From: Collinsella bouchesdurhonensis
Lineage (GTDB): Bacteria > Actinomycetota > Coriobacteriia > Coriobacteriales > Coriobacteriaceae
Length of the DNA stretch: 64,000 nt
Reading direction: 5' to 3'
Assembly: GCF_900155365.1 (NCBI RefSeq)
Contig: NZ_LT699742.1
Coordinates: forward strand, 1 to 64,000
Shown here: positions 1-11,658 of the stretch, in pieces
How the letters are laid out: every line of letters begins with the position of its first letter
Numbering within the stretch: the stretch's first letter is position 1
Notes under the pieces: model-generated
The model's database searches: none
Seen by the model: only the letters and a program-made list of their open reading frames with translations
Told to the model about the DNA's origin: nothing
Translations under genes and position numbers: made by a program

Positions 1-416
1 AGTTATTCTTCCGTACACATTCGCTCATACTTCGAATTGGTATGATTTAGTGCATCTGTCCCGGATGGAGCCGATATGCCATCGCTCCACCCGCGGTATC
101 CGGTTCTCAAGGTACCCGCGCCGGCCCGCCTGTCGGCTGCCGTCGCGCAGGGATTAATAATGCCAGAGGGGAGGCCCTCCGGGGACGGGAATATCGGTCT
201 CCACATCTCGCACACAATTGGGGGGCTTTCGGGCCCGCCCCGTGGCGCAAGGGGACCGGGCCCGCGGGCGCGGTGTCCTCACATATACGAAGGCCCCGGT
301 ATCCGAAACGCGGCGCATGCCCCCTCCAATCGGAGCATGCGCCGCGACTTTCGCGAACTCTCCTATATCTATATATGTACCGGCCCTACATCGGTGTGCC
401 AAATGGCCGGCTTTCG
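1..416. other. Left-edge spacer without a recognisable gene
   Basis: I see no supportable gene here. Short open frames exist on both strands, but they lack ribosome sites and any recognisable protein pattern. The stretch is GC-rich around 230-290 and contains a 12-bp inverted repeat at 309-346, listed separately, that probably ends the phosphohexomutase transcript. Confidence 0.6.
309..346 (-). terminator. Inverted repeat after the phosphohexomutase gene
   Basis: A perfect 12-bp inverted repeat (309-320 with 335-346, arm CGCGGCGCATGC) lies about 70 bases past the stop of the minus-strand phosphohexomutase gene. Only three U residues follow in the minus-strand RNA, so it may be a weak intrinsic terminator or only an mRNA-end stabiliser. 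Confidence 0.45.
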
Positions 417-1820
417 CTAGATGCCGCCGTACTCGCCTTTCACGATGGCGGTGCCGGCCTCGAGCATCTCGTCGCGAAGCTCAATCGTTCCGGCCTCGGC
501 ATATATACGCACGACGGGCTCGGTTCCGCTAGGACGAAGCAGCAACCAAGACTCATCATCAAACTCCATGCGCAGGCCATCGCGATGGCTCACATGCACC
601 GGCGCCCTGCCCACGATGTTTTGAGGGTTCAGCCCCGGCATAAGCGTCCGAAGCATTTCCACTTCCTCGTTTTGCAGGCGGATATCGCGACGAGCATAGG
701 CAACGGGGCCATAATGCTCATCAAGCTCGTCGATGAGCTGGCCCAGAGTTTTATGCTCCTTCGCCATCATCTCGCACAGCAAAACATGTGCATACAGACC
801 ATCGCGCCCGGGAAAGCGCTCGGGAAAACCAATCCCCCCGGTTTCCTCGCCACCGATGATCACGCCGCCTTTTACCATCTCCTCATATATGTATTTAAAA
901 CCGATGGGCTTTATCGCGAGGGGCAAACCGAGCTCACGAGCCATGCGACGCGTCTGAATCGACCCCGTGAGGCCCATGGCAACACGCCCATGGGCGCCGT
1001 GGTGCTTAACCAGATGCCCCAGGACAAGCGTAAAGACCCGATGGGCGTCGATGTAGCGTCCGCGCTCGTCGACTGCAGAAATACGGCTGCCGTCTCCGTC
1101 ACAGATAAGGCCGGCATGAGCCTTGGAAGAGAGAACCATCCGCTCGCAATCGTCCACCCACGGCTCAATGGGCTCGGGGCGCAAGGTCTGTGCATCAGGC
1201 TCGTCCGTACCGTGGATCTCAATCGTCTGCACGCCAAGAGGGCCCAGCACAGCGGGAAGATACCCTCGAGCCGAGCCATACATGGGGTCATACACCAATT
1301 GCAAACCGGCCTCGGTAATCGCCTGAGTATCGATATTTGAAAAAAGGCTTTCGAGATATGGCGAGACGATATCCTTCTCGATAAGGGGGCCGCGCGCCTC
1401 GGTAGCCTCAAGAGGAATGGACTCCTCCAACGCGTCAATCACATCGGCGGTGCCCGTGCCGCCATCGGCCATACGAACCTTAATACCCAGGTAATCGCTT
1501 GAATGATTGGAACCCGTAATCATCAGGCCGCCGCATGCGCGCGGATCGTTTGCAATCGCCCAAGACAGCGCCGACGTAGGCGTGTAGCGATCGGAAATCA
1601 TGGCAACAAGGCCAGCACCCGCAACAACCATGCCCGCAAGACGCGCCGCTTGCTCCGCACCCTCGCGGGTGTCATATCCTATGTAGACGATGGCACCCGA
1701 ATCGGTGCGAGACCACATCTGCGCCGCCGCATCCGCAAGGCGCACGACGTTTTCTTCCGTAAAGTCGCCGTCACGCCGTGCGTACCAGCCGCCTGTTCCA
1801 AAATGAATAATCGTGCTCAT
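417..1820 (-). CDS. Phosphoglucomutase/phosphomannomutase family protein
   Basis: This 467-residue protein belongs to the alpha-D-phosphohexomutase superfamily, which interconverts hexose 1- and 6-phosphates through a phosphoserine. The four-domain pattern is visible: the phosphoserine loop near residue 104, the metal loop near 241-246, a sugar-binding GEETGG near 326, and a C-terminal phosphate-binding RPSGTEP. Two motifs are unusual. The usual TASHNP loop reads TGSNHS, and the usual DxDxDR metal loop reads DGDGSR, with Ser in place of the third Asp. Substrate and even activity are therefore uncertain. The ATG at 1820 is chosen over a GTG two codons upstream because AAAGAG sits five bases before it. 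It follows the homocysteine methyltransferase gene by about 70 bases on the same strand. Confidence 0.85.
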   Translation of the reverse strand: MSTIIHFGTGGWYARRDGDFTEENVVRLADAAAQMWSRTDSGAIVYIGYDTREGAEQAARLAGMVVAGAGLVAMISDRYTPTSALSWAIANDPRACGGLMITGSNHSSDYLGIKVRMADGGTGTADVIDALEESIPLEATEARGPLIEKDIVSPYLESLFSNIDTQAITEAGLQLVYDPMYGSARGYLPAVLGPLGVQTIEIHGTDEPDAQTLRPEPIEPWVDDCERMVLSSKAHAGLICDGDGSRISAVDERGRYIDAHRVFTLVLGHLVKHHGAHGRVAMGLTGSIQTRRMARELGLPLAIKPIGFKYIYEEMVKGGVIIGGEETGGIGFPERFPGRDGLYAHVLLCEMMAKEHKTLGQLIDELDEHYGPVAYARRDIRLQNEEVEMLRTLMPGLNPQNIVGRAPVHVSHRDGLRMEFDDESWLLLRPSGTEPVVRIYAEAGTIELRDEMLEAGTAIVKGEYGGI

Positions 1821-1891
1821 CTGCACTCTTTCTTACTCAATAAGGGCCGCACAAGCCGTGCGCCCCACACATGCTTCTGTCACCAGAATAG

Positions 1892-2833
1892 TCACTCTTC
1901 GACAAGCCGATGACATGCGTCAAGCTCCTCGGCGATAGCACATGTCGATGCAGGCGTGGCCCCACAGCACGTGCCGATGATGCGAGCGCCATCGGTCGCC
2001 CATCGCACGGAAGCGGTGGCGAGGGCCTCGGCATCTTCGCTCCACCTGAGGCAGCCCTCATCATCGCGCACCGGAAGACTCGCGTAGGGACGCACCATGA
2101 TATATCCGCGCGAAGAGCTTGCCATGCGCGGCACGCACAACGTCGCCGCAGCGATAGAACAGCAATTAACGCCTACCGCTGTAGCACCGTGCTTCTCGGC
2201 CCAAATGCAGGCCGCCTCGACATTCAGACCATCACCCAGCAGATTGCCCTCGTCATCGACAGCAAAGCTGATAAACATAGGCATGCCATCTGCAACATCT
2301 GCAACACCAGCGACAGCAGGCTCGAGGTCACGAATTGACGTAAAGGTCTCGAGCATACATGCCTGAACACCCGCGGCGAGCAAGGCGTGCGCTTGCTCAT
2401 GATAGGCGTCTCGTGCAAGACGATATTCTGGCTCATCCTTGTGAAACCACTCGATGCCACACGGGCCAATCGAACCTACAAGATTTTGGCCACCCGCCGC
2501 ATGAGCTGCCGCCACGGCCTCCGCGCACACCAGATTGACGCTCGACTCGATATGATCGCGCTTGAGCGCCGGCGCTGTTGCCTGGAATGTATTCGTGAGC
2601 AAAATCTGAGCGCCCGCATCGGCATATTGCTGATGAATACGCGTAACCTCCTGAGGCTCCGCCACATTCCAATAGGCAGCGGGAACATCTTGGGCGCCCA
2701 GCTCCGATGCGAGCATCGTCCCAACAGGCCCCTGCATGAGCACGGCGCCCGTCGAAAGAAGACCGAGCAAGCGATCAGCGCCCGCCCGGTCATAAGAATC
2801 GGTTGAATACAGCTGATTTTGGTCTTGATCCAT
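1892..2833 (-). CDS. Homocysteine S-methyltransferase family protein
   Basis: The 313-residue product is a single homocysteine-binding methyltransferase domain, the size of stand-alone MmuM-type enzymes. It has the family zinc-ligand cysteines: one in GVNCC and a pair in GTCCGATP near the C-terminus. Proteins of this family move a methyl group, often from S-methylmethionine, to homocysteine to form methionine; the methyl donor cannot be read from sequence. The TNTF motif near the N-terminus resembles the homocysteine domain of MetH. The ATG at 2833 is chosen because AAGGA lies eight bases upstream; the longer frame runs into the DtxR-type gene, which ends 24 bases before this start. Co-transcription with that metal regulator is likely. 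Confidence 0.88.
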   Translation of the reverse strand: MDQDQNQLYSTDSYDRAGADRLLGLLSTGAVLMQGPVGTMLASELGAQDVPAAYWNVAEPQEVTRIHQQYADAGAQILLTNTFQATAPALKRDHIESSVNLVCAEAVAAAHAAGGQNLVGSIGPCGIEWFHKDEPEYRLARDAYHEQAHALLAAGVQACMLETFTSIRDLEPAVAGVADVADGMPMFISFAVDDEGNLLGDGLNVEAACIWAEKHGATAVGVNCCSIAAATLCVPRMASSSRGYIMVRPYASLPVRDDEGCLRWSEDAEALATASVRWATDGARIIGTCCGATPASTCAIAEELDACHRLVEE

Positions 2834-2856
2834 CGGTCTAATCCTTGCCGAGCCGA

Positions 2857-3282
2857 TTATTCCTCGCCGATGCTTATACCCTGCTTCTCGAGATAATGCA
2901 GCCACCGTGTCATCGTATCCTCAGATACTGCATGCTCCATCATGCAGGCCTCTGCATCAGCGCGCTCGGCATCGACACCGAGCTCTTGCGTTAGGAAGGC
3001 ATTCAAAAGTCGATGGCGATACCACACCGCTCGCCCCAGCTCACGGCCTTTCTCGGTAAGCAGAACCTTGCCGTAGTGAGATTGCTCGACCAAACCACGC
3101 TCCTTGAGCGCACTGATGGCCTTATTAACCGATGCCTTTGAGACATCGAGGTGCTGGGCGATATCGACAGAGCGGATGCCTTCGCTAGAGCCGCTCTCTT
3201 CCTCGATGCGAACAATGCACTCGAGATAATCTTCATTTGCAACTGTGAGATGCAGCTCACGAGAAGCATCAGTGGTATCCAT
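2857..3282 (-). CDS. DtxR/MntR-family metal-dependent repressor
   Basis: This 141-residue protein has an N-terminal winged helix (EDYLECI, then the recognition region SKASVNKAISALKERGLV) and a dimerisation/metal-binding half with the family pattern of RH, L, FL, LGVD and MEH residues. No C-terminal SH3-like domain is present, so it is closer in size to MntR than to DtxR. Such proteins bind Mn2+ or Fe2+ and repress metal-uptake genes. The ATG at 3282 follows AAGGA by nine bases and is preferred over a GTG at 3288. It leads a probable three-gene operon with the methyltransferase and the phosphohexomutase. A palindrome overlaps its -10 element, suggesting autoregulation. Confidence 0.9.
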   Translation of the reverse strand: MDTTDASRELHLTVANEDYLECIVRIEEESGSSEGIRSVDIAQHLDVSKASVNKAISALKERGLVEQSHYGKVLLTEKGRELGRAVWYRHRLLNAFLTQELGVDAERADAEACMMEHAVSEDTMTRWLHYLEKQGISIGEE

Positions 3283-3305
3283 GGGCACGCGTCCTTCCTA
3301 AACCG

Positions 3306-3340
3306 TACACCTAGTGTAGCGCAACGGCGCCACAAGCCAA
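3306..3340 (-). promoter_or_regulatory. Promoter and possible operator of the DtxR-type gene
   Basis: On the minus strand TTGGCT (3335-3340) and TACACT (3313-3318) are spaced by 16 bases and make a plausible sigma-70 type promoter for the regulator. The -10 element lies within TACAC-CTA-GTGTA (3306-3318), a 5-bp-arm inverted repeat that could be a repressor site. This is inference from position and symmetry only. Confidence 0.4.
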
Positions 3341-3395
3341 CGACCCGACCGTGCTAGAGTAACAGTCGTCAGCACATTGAGCATAAGGAGTCACT

Positions 3396-4643
3396 ATGTC
3401 TGATACCCCGATGAGCGACGTCGTACAGCGCTTCTTCCGCTACGTTCAGGTTGATACACAATCTGCCGACGAGCACTGCGACCAGGTTCCCTCGACCGCC
3501 TGTCAGTTTGATCTTGCCAATCTTTTGGCTGACGAGCTGCGCGCGCTCGGCGCTGAGGACGCCTACGTAACCGAGAGCTGCTACGTTGTTGCGCACGTCC
3601 CCGCAAGCAAAGGCGCCGAGGATAAGCCCGCACTTGGCCTTCTCGCCCATATCGACACCACCGAGGCCGCCCCTGGCTTTGGCGTAAAGCCCCATATCGT
3701 GCACTACGAGGGCGGAAACTTGGTCGCCGGCGTTGTCGATGGCAACGAGGTCGCAATCGGCCCCGACATGCTTTCCGACCTTGATGGCCTGGTGGGCGAA
3801 GACATCATCTGCTCGGATGGTTCCACGCTGCTGGGCGGCGACGACAAGGCCGGCGTTGCCGAAATCATGGCGCTCGTGGCGCGCATTCACGAGGATCCCT
3901 CCATCAAGCATCCGCGCCTGGGCATCTGCTTTTGCCCTGACGAGGAAATCGGCCACGGCGCCTCGCTTCTGGACATCCCCGCCTTTGGATGCACCTACGG
4001 CTACACCGTTGACGGCGGCGCCGTGGGCGAGCTTGAGTGGGAGTGCTTCAACGCCGCCGAGGCAACCGTTCGTTTTGAGGGCTATTCCATCCATCCCGGA
4101 TCAGCCAAGAACCGCATGGTGAATGCAAACGACCTGTTCGTCCAATTCCAGAGCCTGCTGCCCGCGCATATGCGTCCCGAGCACACCGATGGCTATGACG
4201 GCTTTATCCACTGCGAAAGCGTCTCGGCAACCGTCACCCATGCCACCGCTCGCTATATCATCCGCGATCACGATGCCGAGCTGTTCCAGCAAAAGATCGA
4301 CCTCATGCAGCGTGCCGCCGATTTTATGAATAATGAGCTTGACCGTCCGCGCGTGACCGTCGAAATCAAGCAGCAGTATCGCAACATGGCAGAAATCGTA
4401 AAAGACTATCCGCAGCTCGTACAGATCGTCTGCGATTCATACGAGGCCCTGGGTATCAAACCCCTCGTCCTGCCCATCCGCGGTGGCACCGATGGCGCGC
4501 AGCTCTCTTTCCGCGGTCTCCCCTGCCCCAACCTGGGCACGGGCGGCTATTGCGGCCACAGCGTGAATGAATTTGTTGTCGTCTCACAGATGGAGCGCGT
4601 CGTTGACGTTTTGCAGGAGCTTGCACGTCGCTTTGCCGAGTAA
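3396..4643 (+). CDS. pepT: Peptidase T (tripeptide aminopeptidase)
   Basis: This 415-residue M20B metallopeptidase removes the N-terminal residue of tripeptides in the cytoplasm. The two-zinc site is readable: AHIDT, GGDDKAG (bridging Asp), the catalytic pair in DEEIGHG, TVDGG, and the C-terminal His in CGHSVNE. The length is typical of PepT (about 410). AAGGAG precedes the ATG by six bases. The gene is transcribed away from the DtxR-type regulator and ends at a bidirectional terminator shared with the LCP-family gene. Confidence 0.97.
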   Translation: MSDTPMSDVVQRFFRYVQVDTQSADEHCDQVPSTACQFDLANLLADELRALGAEDAYVTESCYVVAHVPASKGAEDKPALGLLAHIDTTEAAPGFGVKPHIVHYEGGNLVAGVVDGNEVAIGPDMLSDLDGLVGEDIICSDGSTLLGGDDKAGVAEIMALVARIHEDPSIKHPRLGICFCPDEEIGHGASLLDIPAFGCTYGYTVDGGAVGELEWECFNAAEATVRFEGYSIHPGSAKNRMVNANDLFVQFQSLLPAHMRPEHTDGYDGFIHCESVSATVTHATARYIIRDHDAELFQQKIDLMQRAADFMNNELDRPRVTVEIKQQYRNMAEIVKDYPQLVQIVCDSYEALGIKPLVLPIRGGTDGAQLSFRGLPCPNLGTGGYCGHSVNEFVVVSQMERVVDVLQELARRFAE

Positions 4644-4696
4644 CGGCGCTTTAAAGCAAGCGCCCCTCAAGCAAGCACCTCTCGTCTCTTGCTCAC

Positions 4697-4736
4697 AAAA
4701 AAGCCGCCGAGCTTGTGCCCGGCGGCTTTCTTTTTT
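4697..4736. terminator. Bidirectional terminator between pepT and the LCP gene
   Basis: AAGCCGCCG (4701-4709) pairs with CGGCGGCTT (4720-4728). An A-run on the left and a T-run on the right let it act in both directions for the convergent genes. It ends at the last codons of the minus-strand gene. Confidence 0.9.
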
Positions 4737-5901
4737 AGTCTTCGGAGCTTGTTTCTTCTTCCGATGACGACGATGTGCCCTTATCGGTTCCGTTACTAAA
4801 CGAACGAGAATCGTTGTTGGCAAGGTCGGCAATCGTACTCGACTCGCCCGAGGAGGAGCCCATGGACTGCGGGCCTTGTGGATCCTCACCGGCATCGACG
4901 CGCTCCATCATCTCCTTAAGCTTGTCTTCGTAGACAAAGACGTAGCTCTGGCCGTCGATGTATGTATCCTCGCCCGCCCAAGACGGCAAGTTGGCCGACC
5001 ACATAGTATCGGTATCCATGCCGCGCATCGCGTTTGCGAGCGACACGATATCCTGCACGCCCAGATCGGTGACGACCATGTCGGAGAGAGACTCGATGAC
5101 ACCAGGCAGGCGCGTGATGTCCATGTTGTTGAGCACTGCGTTCGCAAGGGCACCGATGACCTGGCGCTGATGACGCATACGCGTATAGTCGCCATCGGCA
5201 TACTGGTGACGCGCGCGGCAGTACGTAAGCGCCGTCTCGCCATCCATGTGCTGCTGCCCCGGCTCAATCGTAACCGGACCGGCCTCTGGGTCATCCACGC
5301 CGTCGGTAGCGTTGATATCGATGCCGCCCACAGCGTCCACAAGGGTCTTCATGCCATCAAAGCTGATCTCGGCATAGTGGGCGATTTCGACATCGCACAG
5401 CTCGTTAACGGCATTGACCATGCCTTCGGCGCCGTCGTAGGCGTGTGTTGCATTGATCTTCATGGTCGAACCCTTGTACTCGACCTTCGTATCGCGCGGA
5501 ATGGAGATGAGCGTGACCTGTTTGGCCTTAGGGTCAACACGCGCAAGGATGATGGAGTCGGCACGATAGGCAGTGTCTCCCGGACGGCCATCGGTTCCCA
5601 GCAGCAGCATGTAGAACGGATCGCGCGTGACATCGGAATCGGTAAGAGACGAAAGCAGTCCGCTGGTAATGATCTCGCCGTTATTGAGCTTGGAAACAAT
5701 CTTTCCAAACCACAGACCGCATGCCGTAACGCCTGCGATAAGCACACCCATGAGCGTAAGCAAAATCGTGCGGCGGATGCGCTTTCCGCGTTGGCGCTGA
5801 CGAGCGCGCTCTGAATAGCGGGCCACGTTTGTGCGACTGTAAACGCGGCTGCTCGATTCGTCAGCCGCAGCACGCATCTGCTGTACGGATTTTTTTCTCA
5901 T
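4735..5901 (-). CDS. LytR-CpsA-Psr (LCP) family protein
   Basis: This 388-residue membrane protein has a basic cytoplasmic N-terminus, one transmembrane segment (about residues 45-66) and an external LCP domain. The domain has the family hallmarks LLLGTDGR, SIPRDTKV, VGGIDI, YCRARH and an Arg/Asp-rich DYTRMRHQRQ. LCP proteins attach undecaprenyl-linked glycopolymers, such as teichoic acids or capsule, to peptidoglycan. The C-terminal 60 residues are a low-complexity Ser/Glu/Asp-rich tail outside the conserved fold. The ATG at 5901 lies 14 bases after the murA stop, so murA and this gene are probably co-transcribed in an envelope-synthesis unit. The specific polymer is unknown. Confidence 0.92.
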   Translation of the reverse strand: MRKKSVQQMRAAADESSSRVYSRTNVARYSERARQRQRGKRIRRTILLTLMGVLIAGVTACGLWFGKIVSKLNNGEIITSGLLSSLTDSDVTRDPFYMLLLGTDGRPGDTAYRADSIILARVDPKAKQVTLISIPRDTKVEYKGSTMKINATHAYDGAEGMVNAVNELCDVEIAHYAEISFDGMKTLVDAVGGIDINATDGVDDPEAGPVTIEPGQQHMDGETALTYCRARHQYADGDYTRMRHQRQVIGALANAVLNNMDITRLPGVIESLSDMVVTDLGVQDIVSLANAMRGMDTDTMWSANLPSWAGEDTYIDGQSYVFVYEDKLKEMMERVDAGEDPQGPQSMGSSSGESSTIADLANNDSRSFSNGTDKGTSSSSEEETSSED

Positions 5902-5914
5902 AAGAAGGACCTGT

Positions 5915-7198
5915 CTAGTCGTCAATAGGATCGGGGACGGTGACGCGCTCCACATGCGCCCCCAGCTCTACGAGTTTTTTTACGAAGTGCTCGTATCCAC
6001 GGTCAATGTGATGGATAGCAGAAACCTCAGTCGTGCCGTCGGCAATAAGGCCAGCGACGGCAAGCGCAGCGCCGCCGCGCAAATCGGGAGAGGTGACCTG
6101 AGCGCCTGAGAAGCCCTTGACGCCATGAATCATGGCGTGGTGGCTCTCGATGCGAATATTTGCCCCCATGCGCACAAGCTCAGAGGCGAACATGAAGCGA
6201 TTCTCGAAAATGTTCTCGGTGATGACAGAGCTGCCATCTGCCAGAGCGGAAAGAACCATAACCTGAGCCTGCATGTCGGTGGGAAAACCCGGGAACGGCA
6301 AGGTCTGGATGTCCACCGGGCGAATGGTATCAACGCGGTACACGCGCACACCGCCCTCGATGCGCTCAAAATCGATGCCCATGAGCTCGAGCTTTTTAAG
6401 AACCATGCCTAAATGGTGCGGAGCGAATCCAACCACCTCAACACCGGCATCGCCAGCCATCAAAGCGCCCGCAACGATAAAGGTGCCAGCTTCGATGCGA
6501 TCGCCAATCACGCGATGCGTAACAGGATGCAACTCAGAGACGCCCTCGATCGTAACGACAGGGGTTCCGGCGCCGGTGATCTGGGCACCCATCTCGTTGA
6601 GCATGTTAGCGAGGTCAACGATCTCGGGCTCGCGCGCGGCGTTATCGATAACCGTGGTGCCCTTAGCGCGAACCGCTGCCATGATGAGATTCTCCGTGGC
6701 GCCTACGCTCGCAAACTCAAGCGTAACGGTCTCGCCGTGCATTCCCTCGCCGGCGTCGGCATAGATATAGCCATGCTCGGTATCGAACTTCACGCCCAGG
6801 GCCTCAAGACCCAGAATATGCATATCGATCTTGCGAGCACCCAGGTTGCAGCCGCCGGGCATTGCGATTTTCGCCTTGCCCATACGGCCCAACAACGGAC
6901 CGAGGACCGCCGTAGACGCGCGCATTTTGGCAACGAGTTCGTACGGCGCTTCCCACTGATCGACAGCAGAAGTATCGATAGCCAGACTATGCTCGTCCAC
7001 GACCTCGATCGTGGCACCCATGCCCTTAAGAACCTTGCCCATCACGTGTACGTCGGAAATATTGGGCACATTGGTAAGGGTGGTTTTGCCCGGAGCAAGC
7101 AAGGTTGCAGCCATGAGCTTGAGCGCAGAGTTCTTAGCGCCCGAAACGCACACGCGTCCCTCGATCGGATGACCACCTTCAACGCGGATGATATCCAA
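5915..7198 (-). CDS. murA: UDP-N-acetylglucosamine 1-carboxyvinyltransferase
   Basis: MurA transfers enolpyruvate from PEP to UDP-GlcNAc, the first committed step of peptidoglycan synthesis. The protein shows the EPSP-synthase-like fold signatures, including the N-terminal SGAKNSALK and the PGGCNLGARKID region. The active-site loop position reads MPGGCN, so the PEP-binding Cys is present. The start is taken as TTG at 7198 (427 residues, normal for MurA) because AAGGGG lies six bases upstream and the mature sequence begins DIIRVEGG. A longer ATG frame from 7255 would have to encode the hairpin and T-run that terminate the atp operon, so I reject it. Confidence 0.95.
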   Translation of the reverse strand: MDIIRVEGGHPIEGRVCVSGAKNSALKLMAATLLAPGKTTLTNVPNISDVHVMGKVLKGMGATIEVVDEHSLAIDTSAVDQWEAPYELVAKMRASTAVLGPLLGRMGKAKIAMPGGCNLGARKIDMHILGLEALGVKFDTEHGYIYADAGEGMHGETVTLEFASVGATENLIMAAVRAKGTTVIDNAAREPEIVDLANMLNEMGAQITGAGTPVVTIEGVSELHPVTHRVIGDRIEAGTFIVAGALMAGDAGVEVVGFAPHHLGMVLKKLELMGIDFERIEGGVRVYRVDTIRPVDIQTLPFPGFPTDMQAQVMVLSALADGSSVITENIFENRFMFASELVRMGANIRIESHHAMIHGVKGFSGAQVTSPDLRGGAALAVAGLIADGTTEVSAIHHIDRGYEHFVKKLVELGAHVERVTVPDPIDD

Positions 7199-7211
7199 AC
7201 CTGTCCCCTTC

Positions 7212-7244
7212 AAAAAAAGGCCCGAGAGCACAAGTCTCCCGGGC
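7212..7244 (-). terminator. Terminator of the atp operon
   Basis: Minus-strand RNA forms a 9-bp stem (7236-7244 with 7220-7228, one G-U pair) followed by seven U residues. It lies between the atpC stop and the murA TTG start, separating the two transcription units. Confidence 0.85.
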
Positions 7245-7287
7245 ATGATGTCCATCGCATTGTTGGCAGAGGATAAATCCTCAGTAC

Positions 7288-7680
7288 CTATTTTGCAAGC
7301 AGCAGCTTACACCATGCGATTTCATTATATAGGTAGGCGCGACGCGCATCGTCTTCCGACAGATTCCTCAGGTTGTCTTCAAAACCTTGAAGTTCAACCT
7401 TAACCTTCTCGGCATCGACATCCGCCAGATCGCAGGCCCGCTCGGCCAGCACGATAACGGTGTCGTCGGCAATTTGAGCATAGCCGCCGCCCACCGCAAA
7501 CGTGTGGTCGACCGTGCCCATCTCCTTGTCACACACGCGCACGTAACCGTCCGTGATGGTACAGATCTCGTTCGCGTGCTTGGGAAGGATGCCGCACTCG
7601 CCGTCCGTAGAGGGCACGACCGCAAAGGCAGCCTCGCCCTCATAGGCACAATGTTCCGGACATACGATACGGATGAGCAT
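7288..7680 (-). CDS. atpC: ATP synthase F1 subunit epsilon
   Basis: The 130-residue subunit has the N-terminal beta-sandwich (VPSTDGECGILPKHAN, the typical xGxxGILPxH region) and a short helical C-terminus that can regulate the enzyme. It is the last gene of the atp operon; its ATG is two bases past the atpD stop, and GGGGAGAAG in the atpD end serves as ribosome site. Confidence 0.95.
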   Translation of the reverse strand: MLIRIVCPEHCAYEGEAAFAVVPSTDGECGILPKHANEICTITDGYVRVCDKEMGTVDHTFAVGGGYAQIADDTVIVLAERACDLADVDAEKVKVELQGFEDNLRNLSEDDARRAYLYNEIAWCKLLLAK

Positions 7681-7683
7681 GGC

Positions 7684-10046
<2,363 letters not shown>

Positions 10047-10051
10047 AGAGC

Positions 10052-11656
10052 CTAGTTCTCCTCGGCACCGCTATTGCTCGCAGAAGTCTCTGCAAGCTTT
10101 GCGGTGTAGTCGTTCTTGAAATCGGAGATCGCCTGCATGAGCTGGTCGTCCAGCTCATCGTCGATCTTCGCGGAGCGCAGCTTGTCGAGAAGCGGCGCAT
10201 AGGTCTTGGTCATGTAGTCGAGAAGCGCGTTACGGAACGGCAGGACCTGGGAGACCGGGAGGTCGTCCACAAAGCCCTTATTGCCGGCGAAAAGCGCAAC
10301 GATCTGCTCGGTAACATCAAACGGCTTGAAGCGCGGCTGCTTGAGCAGCTCGGTCATGCGGGCACCGTGGGTGAGCTGCTTTTGAGTGGCAGCGTCCAGG
10401 TCGGAACCAAACTGCGTAAAGCCGGCGAGCTCGCGGTAAGCGGCAAGGTCAAGACGCAGCGAACCGGAAACCTGCTTCATTGCCTTGGTCTGAGCGGAGC
10501 CACCGACGCGGGACACCGAGATGCCAACGTCGACTGCGGGGCGCTGACCCTGGAAGAAGAGCTCGGACTGCAGGTAGATCTGACCATCGGTAATGGAAAT
10601 AACGTTGGTCGGAATGTAGGCGGAAACGTCGCCGTCCTGGGTCTCGATGATCGGCAGAGCCGTCAGGGAACCATAGCCGTTCTTCTTGGAGAGCTTGCAG
10701 GCACGCTCCAGCAGGCGGGAGTGCAGGTAGAAGATGTCGCCGGGGTAGGCCTCACGTCCGGGCGGACGATGCAGCGTCAAGGACATCTGGCGGTAAGCGA
10801 CAGCCTGCTTGGACAGGTCGTCATAGATGACCAGCACGTGACCGCCGGGGTTATCCTCGGAAGCAGGCTCGCCATTCTCGCCGTTATACATGAAGAACTC
10901 GCCGATTGCGGCACCGGCCATAGGCGCGATGTACTGCATAGGAGCGGAGTCTGCAGCGGTAGCGGAAACAATGACCGTGTAGTCAAGAGCGCCGTGCTGC
11001 TTGAGGGTCTCACGGATGTTTGCAACCGTCGATGCCTTCTGACCGATGGCGACGTAGATACAAATCATATCCTTGCCGCGCTGGTTCAAGATAGCGTCGA
11101 TGGCGATAGCGGTCTTACCCGTCTTACGGTCGCCAATGATAAGCTCACGCTGGCCACGGCCAATGGGGATCATCGAGTCGATGGCGAGAAGACCGGTCTG
11201 AACCGGCTCGCACACCGGAGTGCGCTCGATAACACCAGGAGCCTTGAACTCAATGGGGCGCGTGTGGGTGGCGCGAATCTCACCCAAGCCATCGATAGGC
11301 TGACCCAGCGGATTCACGACACGGCCGAGCATGGCACGGCTTACAGGAATGTCCATGATGCGGCCGGTGGTGCGGCACTCGTCGCCTTCCTTGATGATGT
11401 CGACCGCGCCAAAAAGCACGGCACCGACCTCGTCGCGGTCAAGGTTCTGGGCCAGACCGTAAACGGTCTCACCAGTTTCGCTGCTCTTGAACTCGAGCAG
11501 CTCGCCGGCCATGGCGCCACGCAGTCCGGAGACGCGGGCGATACCGTCGCCGACTTCGTCAACATGGGAAACCTCCTGCGTGTCAACGGTCGCAGACAGG
11601 CTGTCGAGTTTCTCGGCCAGTGCGGCGGCAATGCTTTGAGCATTGATCTCTGACAT
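10052..11656 (-). CDS. atpA: ATP synthase F1 subunit alpha
   Basis: The 534-residue nucleotide-binding but mostly non-catalytic subunit has the P-loop [22 protein letters not shown] and the signature [27 protein letters not shown] precedes the ATG at normal distance, within the end of atpH. The C-terminal 25 residues are variable and acidic. The gene lies in standard order between atpH and atpG. Confidence 0.99.
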   Translation of the reverse strand: MSEINAQSIAAALAEKLDSLSATVDTQEVSHVDEVGDGIARVSGLRGAMAGELLEFKSSETGETVYGLAQNLDRDEVGAVLFGAVDIIKEGDECRTTGRIMDIPVSRAMLGRVVNPLGQPIDGLGEIRATHTRPIEFKAPGVIERTPVCEPVQTGLLAIDSMIPIGRGQRELIIGDRKTGKTAIAIDAILNQRGKDMICIYVAIGQKASTVANIRETLKQHGALDYTVIVSATAADSAPMQYIAPMAGAAIGEFFMYNGENGEPASEDNPGGHVLVIYDDLSKQAVAYRQMSLTLHRPPGREAYPGDIFYLHSRLLERACKLSKKNGYGSLTALPIIETQDGDVSAYIPTNVISITDGQIYLQSELFFQGQRPAVDVGISVSRVGGSAQTKAMKQVSGSLRLDLAAYRELAGFTQFGSDLDAATQKQLTHGARMTELLKQPRFKPFDVTEQIVALFAGNKGFVDDLPVSQVLPFRNALLDYMTKTYAPLLDKLRSAKIDDELDDQLMQAISDFKNDYTAKLAETSASNSGAEEN

Positions 11657-11658
11657 GA

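Noticed and set aside
7199-7255. Longer murA with an N-terminal extension starting at 7255
   Set aside because: The extension would encode the atp terminator hairpin and U-run. The TTG at 7198 has a good ribosome site and gives the normal MurA length.
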